Below are positions 1 through 11,000 of a stretch of DNA of 64,000 nucleotides, in pieces (position 1 is the stretch's first letter; each line of letters opens with the position of its first letter). Below the pieces are notes generated by a model. It made no database searches. It was not told where the DNA came from and saw nothing but the letters and a program-made list of their open reading frames with translations. Position numbers and translations under genes: made by a program. Source of the stretch: Haematococcus lacustris (taxonomy: Eukaryota > Chlorophyta > Chlorophyceae > Chlamydomonadales > Haematococcaceae); the NCBI GenBank assembly GCA_030144725.1, contig JASKMD010000015.1:8326005-8390004 (forward strand), in the 5' to 3' direction.

Positions 1-773
1 GTCGGGTCGGGTCGGGTCGGGTCGGGTCGGGTCGGGTCGGGTGGTCGGGTCGGGTCGGGTCGGGTCGGGTCGGGTCGGGTCGGGTCGGGTCGGGTCGGGT
101 CGGGTCGGGTCGGGTCGGGTCGGGTCGGGTCGGGTCGGGTCGGGTCGGGTCGGGTCGGGTCGGGTCGGGTCGGGTCGGGTCGGGTCGGGTCGGGTCGGGT
201 CGGGTCGGGTCGGGTCGGGTCGGGTCGGGTCGGGTCGGGTCGGGTCGGGTCGGGTCGGGTCGGGTCGGGTCGGGTCGGGTCGGGTCGGGTCGGGTCGGGT
301 CGGGTCGGGTCGGGTCGGGTCGGGTCGGGTCGGGTCGGGTCGGGTCGGGTCGGGTCGGGTCGGGTCGGGTCGGGTCGGGTCGGGTCGGGTCGGGTCGGGT
401 CGGGTCGGGTCGGGTCGGGTCGGGTCGGGTCGGGTCGGGTCGGGTCGGGTCGGGTCGGGTCGGGTCGGGTCGGGTCGGGTCGGGTCGGGTCGGGTCGGGT
501 CGGGTCGGGTCGGGTCGGGTCGGGTCGGGTCGGGTCGGGTCGGGTCGGGTCGGGTCGGGTCGGGTCGGGTCGGGTCGGGTCGGGTCGGGTCGGGTCGGGT
601 CGGGTCGGGTCGGGTCGGGTCGGGTCGGGTCGGGTCGGGTCGGGTCGGGTCGGGTCGGGTCGGGTCGGGTCGGGTCGGGTCGGGTCGGGTCGGGTCGGGT
701 CGGGTCGGGTCGGGTCGGGTCGGGTCGGGTCGGGTCGGGTCGGGCCGGGTCGGTACGAGTCGGTACGAGTCGG
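1..773. repeat. (GGGTC)n pentanucleotide array
   Basis: Nearly perfect GGGTC repeats, with one short interruption near position 42, fill the left edge. They degenerate from about 745 to 773 into CGGTACGA-type variants. A G-triplet every 5 nt on the plus strand gives dense G-quadruplex potential. The array is open in several frames only because the unit lacks stop codons, so no protein is called. It meets the nardilysin-like gene fragment directly at about 780 and appears to replace the rest of that gene. The array runs off the window, so its full length is unknown. Confidence 0.97.
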
Positions 774-784
774 TTCGGGTGAGG

Positions 785-1961
785 CAGGTGGCCCAGGTAC
801 GCCTCAGCCTTGGCACCGTACTGCGGGTGCAGGCAGGGCAAGCGCCAAGGCCAGGCTGACCTCGTGGCTGTCCTTCACTGCCGGCATCAAGTACAGGTGC
901 CGGCCCTGAGGCAGGGGGGGGCAGCAGGCGGGCAGGAAGGTCCCTTCACGCAGTCTTTGACACGCAGCATTAGGCCCTAGGCACATGGTGGCAGGGGGGT
1001 GGGGGAGGGACTAGGCCTGCCTGGGTCTGGGTACCGAGCAGCAGATGGCAGGAGGAGGCAGTGGGTGGAGCTTTGTAGGGGAGCCTGCCTGGCCTTGCCC
1101 CTGCCCCTGCCCCTGCCCCTGCCCCTGCCCCTGCCCCTGCCCCTGCCCCTGCCCCTGCCCCTGCCCCTGCCCCTGCCCCTGCCCCTGCCCCTGCCCCTGC
1201 CCCTGCCCCTGCCCCCTGCCCCTGCCCTGCCCTGCCCCTGCCCCTGCCCCTGCCCCTGCCCCTGCCCCTGGCCCCTGCCCCTGCCCCTGCCCCCTGCCCC
1301 TGGCCCTGCCCCTGCCCCTGCCCCTGCCCCTGCCCCTGCCCCCCCGCAAAAGAAACACTTTGCCTGTAGCTCAGCTGGGTCAAACAGGCTGCCAACGCCC
1401 TCTGCCATGGCTGCTGCAACCTTCTTCACTGCCATGTGCCCCGCTGCACCCAGCCGCCCCCTGGCCTTCACACCCTCCCCCTCCTCGTCCTCATCCTCAT
1501 CGTCCTCCTCACCCTCCTGCTCGCCCTCATCTTCCATACTGCTCTCTGCAGCAGCAGATGGTGCCACATCAGGTAGGCTGCAAGAGCTGTGCCAAGCCCT
1601 CACATGCTGCGCTGTCCTCACACGCTGCTGTGACCCTACTGCAACCCTCCCCCTCACCATCACCCTCTGCCTCCTGCACAGCACCAGCCACAAGGCGGTG
1701 AAGTGGACATGGCAGATGCCTCCACCTCCACCTCCACCAGGACCCTGGGAAACGGCGCACCTCAGTGGGAGGAGTCAGCATCTGGGGGTCGGAATGGAGT
1801 AGGCAGGTCAAGCCATTGGTCAGCTTGACGTAGCGGTAGCACTTCAAGTCCTGCGGCGACTGGACGATATAAAGGGAGTGATACAAGAGGGATGTACAGG
1901 ACGAACAGATCAGTCTGCCGACGCTTTGAGTGTAACTGCCACTATGCGCAGTCTGGCTCAT
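785..1961 (-). pseudogene. Nardilysin-like M16 metallopeptidase, broken N-terminal part
   Basis: Three separated minus-strand blocks match, in order, the N-terminal half of plant/algal nardilysin as I recall it. Block 1 (about 1761-1859, perhaps from an ATG at 1961) has SPQDLKCYRYVKLTNGL and LLHSDPQ, the start of M16 domain 1. Block 2 (about 1364-1543) has the Asp/Glu-rich tract diagnostic of nardilysin (EDEGEQEGEEDDEDEDEE), then VKKVAAAM and GVGSLFDPAELQ, which normally precedes GLAHFLEHM. Block 3 (about 785-905) has GRHLYLMPAVKDSHEVSLAL and then, after a frame change of about one base, YGAKAEAYLGHL, matching the end of domain 1. The exons between blocks 2 and 3, including the zinc-binding HxxEH, are absent. 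Only 450 bp lies there, mostly a CCCCTG array. Beyond block 3 the gene stops at a GGGTC array. It is a relic or an assembly collapse; the family call is fairly firm. Confidence 0.72.
1097..1347. repeat. (CCCCTG)n hexanucleotide array
   Basis: About 40 units of CCCCTG with occasional CCCTG and CCCCCTG variants. The complementary strand has a G4 run every 6 nt. It lies exactly between the acidic block and the later block of the nardilysin-like gene, where the exon with the zinc-binding motif should be. The several long frames through it (poly Leu-Pro, Gly-Gln) are by-products of the repeat. Confidence 0.95.
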
Positions 1962-2109
1962 CCCCTAATGATGCCCGTGTCGCCTACGCGCATTACCCTC
2001 GGCTTCGTGCATTGCTAGGACAACCCTGCACGGAGGGTTGCGTGGCCTAGCTGGCTGTAACATCGGGCCGCACAACCCACAGGCGCACAGGCCTGCCCAG
2101 TCAAGCGCT
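1962..2109. other. Spacer between peptidase relic and F-box unit 1
   Basis: Short spacer without coding signal. From about 2050 it begins to resemble the leader region found upstream of the other F-box units. Confidence 0.5.
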
Positions 2110-2466
2110 TGTAAGTCATCGGAAGCGCCTGTGGTAGTGGCCAGCGAGTGTTTCTCGCCACCTGTGATCTATTGGCTTGTGTCCGATGTCCGCGCTGCTG
2201 CTCTCTTTCTGCAGGATTTGTCGAAGGCATCGCCGACAGAAGTGAGCTGAGAGCAGCCAGGAGCAGCCAGGTGTGTAAGCACACCCACACCAGCCAGCCA
2301 TACGCTGCTGCTGCTGCTGGCGCTCATCCGGCCAATGATACGTCCAGCCAGGAGCGAACCTGCATAAACACCCAGCCAATCATACGCTGCTGCTGCTGCT
2401 GGCGCCCTCACACCCTGACAGCCTTGTTGCTCCACCTACTCTGCAGGTCAACAGACAGTCCCAGCT
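2110..2466 (+). promoter_or_regulatory. Conserved 5' leader of F-box unit 1, with a 5'-UTR intron
   Basis: The block starting GTAAGTCATCGGAAGCGCCTG recurs upstream of the F-box genes at 31,246 and 50,071. A conserved exon segment ends GGAGCAGCCAG before a donor (GTGTGT, 2271); the acceptor CTCTGCAG ends at 2446, followed by GTCAACAGACAGTCCCAGCT and the ATG at 2467. In units 4 and 6 the corresponding intron is 95 nt. Here it is 176 nt because the CCAATCATACGCTGCTGCTG segment is duplicated. Conservation of donor, acceptor and flanks supports a real 5'-UTR intron; its role is not known. Confidence 0.6.
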
Positions 2467-4387
2467 ATGAGCCTGCGTGACATGCAACAACAAGACACAG
2501 TGGATGGCGGTGCCTCAGCAGCAGATGGGTACAGCCCAGCCGGCAAGGCGCCCCCCTCCTGCCACTAGGCTGCTGGACCTCCCGTCAGCGCTGCTAGATG
2601 ACATCGCTTGCCGGGTCATGCAGCTTGGGGCCAGGAGCCTGCTGCCCCTGACCTGCCGCGCCTTCTCCCTGGCCCACCTGCTGCACGTGCCAGCCTTGCG
2701 CATCCAGCTGGGCAGGCAGCGCTGCGACCAGCTGCTCACGCCCCGAGTAGTTGCAGCCCTGCAAGCGAGGACAAGCAAGCTTGCTCTTACCTTGTGGCAG
2801 CCAGAGACAGAGGACAGCATGTTTTACAGCAAGCAGTTGGCTCCCACCTTGCAGCTGCCGCAGACAGAGTACACCCAAGATTACACCGACCTGCTGGCCC
2901 ATGCCCTGGCAAAGCTGGACAACTGTGCAGCAGTGGAGGCCTGCAAGCTGGTCAGCATTGGGGTATATGACCCTGACAAGCGCAGACATTTACGCTGCCC
3001 ACCTGGCCTTGCCCAGCAGCTGCTGGACAGCTTCCCCAGCCTGACTGCCCTGACCCTGGAGGGGCTTCGTGTCTCAAACAATGCGCTAGCCAGCCTGCTC
3101 TCCCACCCGCCACTGGCCCTGCAGCTGCAGCACCTAGACCTCACCGAAGAACGTCAAGAGCCTGGAGCAGGGGGTGATGGTGGTGATGATGATGATGGCG
3201 ATGATGATGATGATGACGATGATGATGGTGATGATGATGATGATGAAGAGCCTGGAACAGTGGTCCCTTTGTTCAAGGGTCTGCGGTTGAAGCAGCTCAG
3301 GATGGATGCCTTACACTATAATGAGACTGGCCCACTACTGCTGCCTAGCTTCCAGCCGCTGGCGCTACACCTGACCCAGCTGCACCTCGAATGCAGAGCC
3401 GTACCTCGCAAGCACCCGAGCGACTTCATGGAGTACTTGCAACCTTTGGCTCAGCTGCAGGTGCTTACTCTGCCCCACCTTCATGGCCTGGAGGGCCTGA
3501 CTGAGCTGCTGCAGGCGCTGCCTCAGCTCCACACCCTGCAGCTGCCAGGAAGCATGGTCTCAGGCAACCAGCAGCTCAACACCCTGCTGGCAGCCACCCA
3601 GATCACAAGCCTCCAGCTGTGGGATGTAGGAGGGCTGGACGCCTCACATGCAGATGCGCCTTGCAGCTGGCAGCGGCTGGAGCTGACTGGTCAGGTTGAC
3701 TGGAAGGCAACCACTTACCTGCCTCTGCACTCCCTCTCCCAGCCCCTAGTGTTGGGGAGACTGCACATCCGTGTGCAGGACATCGCAGACCCGGAGGTGG
3801 CAGCCGCACTCCACCGCCTGGCATATGCGTGCAAGGTACCGGTGCAGATCAAGGAGGTGAAGCTGAGCATGCTGAGCTGGGAGCAGCAGAGAGCAGGCCC
3901 CAGCGTCATCACTCCAGCACTCCTACAGCAGCAGAGGGTGGATCTGGCGCAGCTGGTAGCTCTGCTGCAACCGTTGCAGTGCTGCTGTGTGGGCAAGGTG
4001 CATGTCTATGCTCTCCATAGTATCACAGCCGCTGATGTCCTGGCACTGGCTCCAGTGTTCCGGGACTGCACCCACTTCAAGCTGTGGTATGGCAGCGTGG
4101 AGTTCTCACTGGATTTTTGGCACCACCTGGTGCAGCTCATGCCTGCAGTGCAGAAGGTCACTTTCTACTACACAAAGGGATGTGTTTCTACAGCCATGCA
4201 TGAGTCGCTGCAGCTCATGGCTGAGCAGCCCTGGGCACGCTGGCTGGACATCACAATTTATGTCAGTTTCACTGCCTCTGCCCATGACGAATCCCCTGCT
4301 TCTGAGCTGCCTGCATGTTGGCAGGCTGGCAGCTGGGTGACGGCTGGCACATTTAACGTGCACATGTTCGATTGTGTTGACATCTGA
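2467..4387 (+). pseudogene. F-box/leucine-rich repeat protein, copy 1 (frameshifted near the start)
   Basis: A long open frame (2477-4387, beginning at a GTG) encodes an F-box-like segment (LLDLPSALLDDIACRVMQLG, then LTCRAFSLAHLLHVPALRIQL) followed by irregular leucine-rich segments (LQLQHLDL, LAQLQVLTL, LPQLHTLQLP) and a conserved C-terminus (FWHHLVQLMPAVQ, MAEQPWARWLDI). Between the second and third LRR segments is an acidic insert of about 35 residues, nearly all Asp/Gly. The ATG conserved in the paralogs (MSLRDMQ, 2467) is out of frame: at 2551-2556 there are six C where copy 2 has five, and its frame meets TAG at once. Either the N-terminus is lost, an internal start is used, or the extra C is a sequencing error. 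An intact product would be a putative SCF ubiquitin-ligase adaptor. The substrate is unknown. Confidence 0.7.
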
Positions 4388-5037
4388 TGGAACGCCAGGC
4401 GCCTACTTGATGCTATGTGATGTTTCATGCATGCCACAGTACTGACTGTTGCCATGGTGGAAGACCCAGCAGCGATGACACCAACAAGACATGCGTGGCT
4501 GGGCCAGACTAGACAGCTTTAGCGCTTGCATCATCCTTAATGACAGTCTTGTCACCACACACGTTGAGCCTGCCCTGACACCATGACTGACGGTAGTGGC
4601 CAAGCAAGGTCGGTGTTGCAGCTAAGACTGAGTTTTTTAGTGTTGAGGCTGCTGTGGCAATGGCCGGGAGGTTGCATGGGAAGAACCCTAGACAACATGA
4701 GAATCGTTGTGTCAAGGCACATGGCTCCATGAAGAGCGCAATAGCTCCGCCACAGCCTGCTTCGACCAACTGCTAGGGAGCAACGGTTGTCATGACAGTC
4801 TGCTGGGCGGTGAACAGGAGGTAAAACAAGTGGTGGGATGACTGCTCAGTTGCTTCTCATTCCCTTCCACAGTTTGTGACCAGCCTGCCCACCTGCACCC
4901 TTCCAGCCCTACGCCCTGGACCCAGTCCTGCTCCAGCTCGTGGGCTGCTTGGCTTGCAAAACAACCCATTGTGACACATGTGCGACACACCAGCCCTTGA
5001 CCCAGTCAGATTCAGCCTCTCTTCACTGACTCGTGCC
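4388..5037 (+). other. Conserved 3' flank of F-box unit 1
   Basis: No gene. The sequence is shared with the 3' flanks of the other F-box copies. Landmarks are TTTCATGCATGCCACAGTACTG (4422), GACATGCGTGGCTGG (4489), GAGCCTGCCCTGACACC (4565), GGGAGGTTGCATGGG (4664), and a distal block (4890-5020) around CACCCTTCCAGCCCTACGCC. It was therefore copied together with the gene. It ends where the octamer satellite begins. Confidence 0.7.
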
Positions 5038-8000
5038 GCCCCGCTGCCCTGCTGCCCTGCTGCCTTGCTGCCCTGCTGCCCTGCTGCCTTGCTGCCCTGC
5101 TGCCCTGCCGCCCTGCTGCCCTGCTGCCCTGCTGCCCTGCTGCCCTGCTGCCCTGCTGCCCTGCCGCCCTCCTGACCTGCTGCCCTGCTGCCTTGCCACT
5201 TTGCCACCCTGCCGCACTGCCGCACTGCCGCACTGTCGCCCTGCTGCCCTGTCGCCCTGCCGCCCTGCTGCCCTGCCGCCCTGCTGCCCTGCCGCCCTGC
5301 TGCCCTGCTGCCCTGCTGCCCTGCTGCCCTGCCGCCTGCTGCCCTGCTGCCCTGCCGCCCTGCCGCCCTGCTGCCCTGCTGCCCTGCTGCCCTGCTGCCC
5401 TGCTGCCCTGCCGCCCTGCTGCCCTGCTGCCCTGCCACCCTGCCACCCTGCTGCCCTGCTGCCCTGCTGCCCTGCTGCCCTGCTGCCCTGCCGCCCTGCC
5501 GCCCTGCCGCCCTGCTGCCCTGCCGCCCTGCTGCCCTGATGCCCTGCTGCCCTGCTGCCCTGCTGCCCTGCTGCCCTGCTGCCCTGCTGCCCTGCTGCCC
5601 TGCCGCCCTGCTGACCTGCTGCCCTGCCGCCCTGCCGCCTGCTGCCCTGCTGCCCTGCTGCCCTGCCGCCCTGCTGCCCTGCTGCCCTGCTGCCCTGCTG
5701 CCCTGCTGCCCTGCTGCCCTGCTGCCCTGCCGTCCTGCCGCCCTGCCACCCTGCCACCCTGCTGCCCTGCTGCCCTGCTGCCCTGCTGCCCTGCTGCCCT
5801 GCCGCCCTGCCGCCCTGCCGCCCTGCTGCCCTGCTGCCCTGCCGCCCTGCCGCCCTGCCACTTTGCCACCCTGCTGCCCTGCCGCCCTGCTGCCCTGCTG
5901 CCCTGCCGCCCTGCCACCCTGCTGCCCTGCTGCCCTGCTGCCCTGCTGCCCTGCTGCCTTGCTGCCCTGCTGCCCTGCCGCCCTGCTGCCCTGCTGCCCT
6001 GCTGCCCTGCTGCCCTGCTGCCCTGCTGCCCTGCCGCCCTGCTGCCCTGCCGCCTTTCCACTTTGCCACCCTGCCGCACTGCCGCACTGCCGCACTGTCG
6101 CCCTGCCGCCCTGCTGCCCTGCTGCCCTGCCGCCCTGCTGCCCTGCTGCCCTGCTGCCCTGCTGCCCTGCTGCCCTGCTGCCCTGCTGCCCTGCTGCCCT
6201 GCTGCCCTGCTGCCCTGCTGCCCTGCCGCCCTGCCGCCTGCTGCCCTGCTGCCCTGCCGCCCTGCCGCCCTGCCACCCTGCTGCCCTGCTGCCCTGCTGC
6301 CCTGCTGCCCTGCCGCCCTGCCGCCCTGCCACCCTGCTGCCCTGCTGCCCTGCTGCCCTGCTGCCCTGCTGCCCTGCTGCCCTGCCGCCCTGCCGCCCTG
6401 CCGCCCTGCCGCCCTGCCGCCCTGCCACTTTGCCACCCTGCTGCCCTGCCGCCCTGCTGCCCTGCTGCCCTGCCGCCCTGCCATCCTGCTGCCCTGCTGC
6501 CCTGCTGCCCTGCCGCCCTGCTGCCCTGCCGCCCTGCCACCCTGCTGCCCTGCTGCCCTGCTGCCCTGCCGCCCTGCTGCCCTGCTGCCCTGCTGCCCTG
6601 CTGCCTTGCTGCCCTGCCGCCCTGCCGCCTGCTGCCCTGCCGCCCTGCCGCCCTTTTGCCCTGCCGCCCTGCTGCCCTGCTGCCCTGCCGCCCTGCCACC
6701 CTGCTGCCCTGCTGCCCTGCTGCCCTGCCGCCCTGCCACCCTGCCACCCTGCCACCCTGCCACCCTGCTGCCCTGCCACCCTGCCACCCTGCCACCCTGC
6801 CACCCTGCTGCCCTGCCACCCTGCCACCCTGCCACCCTGCTGCCCTGCTGCCCTGCTGCCCTGCCGCCCTGCCACCCTGCCACCCTGCCACCCTGCCACC
6901 CTGCTGCCCTGCCACCCTGCCACCCTGCTGCCCTGCCACCCTGCCACCCTGCCACCCTGCCACCCTGCTGCCCTGCTGCCCTGCCACCCTGCCACCCTGC
7001 TGCCCTGCCACCCTGCCACCCTGCCACCCTGCTGCCCTGCTGTCCTGCCACCCTGCCACCCTGCCACCCTGCTGCCCTGCTGCCCTGCCGCCCTGCCACC
7101 CTGCCACCCTGCTGTCCTGCCACCCTGCCACCCTGCCACCCTGCTGCCCTGCTGCCCTGCCACCCTGCCACCCTGCCACCCTGCTGCCCTGCCACCCTGC
7201 CACCCTGCCACCCTGCTGCCCTGCTGCCCTGCCGCCCTGCTGCCCTGCTGCTCTGCTGCCCTGCCGCCCTGCCACCCTGCCACCCTGCCACCCTGCTGCC
7301 CTGCTGCCCTGCCGCCCTGCCACCCTGCTGCCCTGCTGCCCTGCTGCCCTGCCGCCCTGCCACCCTGCCACCCTGCCACCCTGCCACCCTGCCGCCCTGC
7401 TACCCTGCCACCCTGCCACCCTGCCACCCTGCTGTCCTGCCACCCTGCCACCCTGCCACCCTGCTGCCCTGCTGCCATGCCACCCTGCCACCCTGCCACC
7501 CTGCTGCCCTGCCACCCTGCCACCCTGCCACCCTGCTGCCCTGCTGCCCTGCCGCCCTGCTGCCCTGCTGCTCTGCTGCCCTGCCGCCCTGCCGCCCTGC
7601 CGCCCTGCTGCCCTGCTGCCCTGCCGCCCTGCCACTTTGCCACCCTTTGGCCCTGCCGCCCTGCTGCCCTGCTGCCCTGCTGCCCTGCCGCCCTGCTGCC
7701 CTGCCGACTTTCCACTTTGCCACCCTGCCGCACTGCCGCACTGCCGCACTGTCGCCCTGCCGCCCTGCTGCCCTGCTGCCCTGCCGCCCTGCTGCCCTGC
7801 TGCCCTGCTGCCCTGCTGCCCTGCTGCCCTGCTGCCCTGCTGCCCTGCCGCCCTGCCGCCTGCTGCCCTGCTGCCCTGCCGCCCTGCCGCCCTGCCACCC
7901 TGCTGCCCTGCTGCCCTGCTGCCCTGCTGCCCTGCCGCCCTGCCGCCCTGCCACCCTGCTGCCCTGCTGCCCTGCCGCCCTGCCACCCTGCCACCCTGCC

Positions 8001-11000
8001 ACCCTGCCACCCTGCCGCCCTGCTACCCTGCCACCCTGCCACCCTGCCACCCTGCTGTCCTGCCACCCTGCCACCCTGCCACCCTGCTGCCCTGCTGCCA
8101 TGCCACCCTGCCACCCTGCCACCCTGCTGCCCTGCCACCCTGCCACCCTGCCACCCTGCTGCCCTGCTGCCCTGCCGCCCTGCTGCCCTGCTGCTCTGCT
8201 GCCCTGCCGCCCTGCCGCCCTGCCGCCCTGCTGCCCTGCTGCCCTGCCGCCCTGCCACTTTGCCACCCTTTGGCCCTGCCGCCCTGCTGCCCTGCTGCCC
8301 TGCTGCCCTGCCGCCCTGCTGCCCTGCCGCCTTTCCACTTTGCCACCCTGCCGCACTGCCGCACTGCCGCACTGTCGCCCTGCCGCCCTGCTGCCCTGCT
8401 GCCCTGCCGCCCTGCTGCCCTGCTGCCCTGCTGCCCTGCTGCCCTGCTGCCCTGCTGCCCTGCTGCCCTGCCGCCCTGCCGCCTGCTGCCCTGCTGCCCT
8501 GCCGCCCTGCCGCCCTGCCACCCTGCTGCCCTGCTGCCCTGCTGCCCTGCTGCCCTGCCGCCCTGCCGCCCTGCCACCCTGCTGCCCTGCTGCCCTGCTG
8601 CCCTGCTGCCCTGCTGCCCTGCTGCCCTGCCGCCCTGCCGCCCTGCCGCCCTGCCGCCCTGCCGCCCTGCCACTTTGCCACCCTGCTGCCCTGCCGCCCT
8701 GCTGCCCTGCTGCCCTGCCGCCCTGCCATCCTGCTGCCCTGCTGCCCTGCTGCCCTGCCGCCCTGCTGCCCTGCCGCCCTGCCACCCTGCTGCCCTGCTG
8801 CCCTGCTGCCCTGCCGCCCTGCTGCCCTGCTGCCCTGCTGCCCTGCTGCCTTGCTGCCCTGCCGCCCTGCCGCCTGCTGCCCTGCCGCCCTGCCGCCCTT
8901 TTGCCCTGCCGCCCTGCTGCCCTGCTGCCCTGCCGCCCTGCCACCCTGCTGCCCTGCTGCCCTGCTGCCCTGCCGCCCTGCCACCCTGCCACCCTGCCAC
9001 CCTGCCACCCTGCTGCCCTGCCACCCTGCCACCCTGCCACCCTGCCACCCTGCTGCCCTGCCACCCTGCCACCCTGCCACCCTGCTGCCCTGCTGCCCTG
9101 CTGCCCTGCCGCCCTGCCACCCTGCCACCCTGCCACCCTGCCACCCTGCTGCCCTGCCACCCTGCCACCCTGCTGCCCTGCCACCCTGCCACCCTGCCAC
9201 CCTGCCACCCTGCTGCCCTGCTGCCCTGCCACCCTGCCACCCTGCTGCCCTGCCACCCTGCCACCCTGCCACCCTGCTGCCCTGCTGTCCTGCCACCCTG
9301 CCACCCTGCCACCCTGCTGCCCTGCTGCCCTGCCGCCCTGCCACCCTGCCACCCTGCTGTCCTGCCACCCTGCCACCCTGCCACCCTGCTGCCCTGCTGC
9401 CCTGCCACCCTGCCACCCTGCCACCCTGCTGCCCTGCCACCCTGCCACCCTGCCACCCTGCTGCCCTGCTGCCCTGCCGCCCTGCTGCCCTGCTGCTCTG
9501 CTGCCCTGCCGCCCTGCCACCCTGCCACCCTGCCACCCTGCTGCCCTGCTGCCCTGCCGCCCTGCCACCCTGCCGCCCTGCTACCCTGCCACCCTGCCAC
9601 CCTGCCACCCTGCTGTCCTGCCACCCTGCCACCCTGCCACCCTGCTGCCCTGCTGCCATGCCACCCTGCCACCCTGCCACCCTGCTGCCCTGCCACCCTG
9701 CCACCCTGCCACCCTGCTGCCCTGCTGCCCTGCCGCCCTGCTGCCCTGCTGCTCTGCTGCCCTGCCGCCCTGCCGCCCTGCCGCCCTGCTGCCCTGCTGC
9801 CCTGCCGCCCTGCCACTTTGCCACCCTTTGGCCCTGCCGCCCTGCTGCCCTGCTGCCCTGCCACCCTGCCACCCTGCCACCCTGCTGCCCTGCCACCCTG
9901 CCACCCTGCCACCCTGCTGCCCTGCCACCCTGCCACCCTGCCACCCTGCCACCCTGCTGCCCTGCCACCCTGCCACCCTGCCACCCTGCCGCCCTGCCAC
10001 CCTGCCACCCTGCCACCCTGCCACCCTGCTGCCCTGCCACCCTGCCACCCTGCCACCCTGCCACCCTGCCGCCCTGCCACCCTGCCACCCTGCTGCCCTG
10101 CCACCCTGCCACCCTGCCACCCTGCCACCCTGCTGCCCTGCCACCCTGCCACCCTGCCACCCTGCCACCCTGCTGCCCTGCCACCCTGCCACCCTGCCAC
10201 CCTGCCACCCTGCCACCCTGCTGCCCTGCCACCCTGCCACCCTGCCACCCTGCTGCCCTGCTGCCCTGCCACCCTGCCACCCTGCCACCCTGCTGCCCTG
10301 CCACCCTGCCACCCTGTTGCCCTGCTGCCCTGCCACCCTGCCACCCTGCCACCCTGCTGCCCTGCTGCCCTGCCACCCTGCCACCCTGCCACCCTGCTGC
10401 CCTGCCACCCTGCCACCCTGTTGCCCTGCTGCCCTGCCACCCTGCCACCCTGCCACCCTGCTGCCCTGCCACCCTGCCACCCTGTTGCCCTGCTGCCCTG
10501 CCACCCTGCCACCCTGCCACCCTGCCACCCTGCCACCCTGCTGCCCTGCTGCCCTGCTGCCCTGCCACCCTGCCACCCTGCCACCCTGCCACCCTGCCAC
10601 CCTGCCACCCTGCCACCCTGCTGCCCTGCTGCCCTGCCACCCTGCCACCCTGCCACCCTGCTGCCCTGCTGCCCTGCCGCCCTGCTGCCCTGCTGCTCTG
10701 CTGCCCTGCCGCCCTGCCGCCCTGCCGCCCTGCTGCCCTGCTGCCCTGCCGCCCTGCCACTTTGCCACCCTTTTGCCCTGCCGCCCTGCTGCCCTGCTGC
10801 CCTGCCACCCTGCCACCCTGCCACCCTGCTGCCCTGCCACCCTGCCACCCTGCCACCCTGCTGCCCTGCTGCCCTGCCACCCTGCCACCCTGCCACCCTG
10901 CTGCCCTGCCACCCTGCCACCCTGCCACCCTGCCACCCTGTTGCCCTGCTGCCCTGCCACCCTGCCACCCTGCCACCCTGCTGCCCTGCTGCCCTGCCGC

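Noticed and set aside
41..859. Frame of Val-Gly-Ser-Gly-Arg repeats
   Set aside because: Translation of the GGGTC array running into the peptidase relic on the other strand.
977..1693. Single long minus-strand frame through the CCCCTG array
   Set aside because: Only its upstream third matches nardilysin; the rest is the repeat, so a single continuous protein is unlikely.
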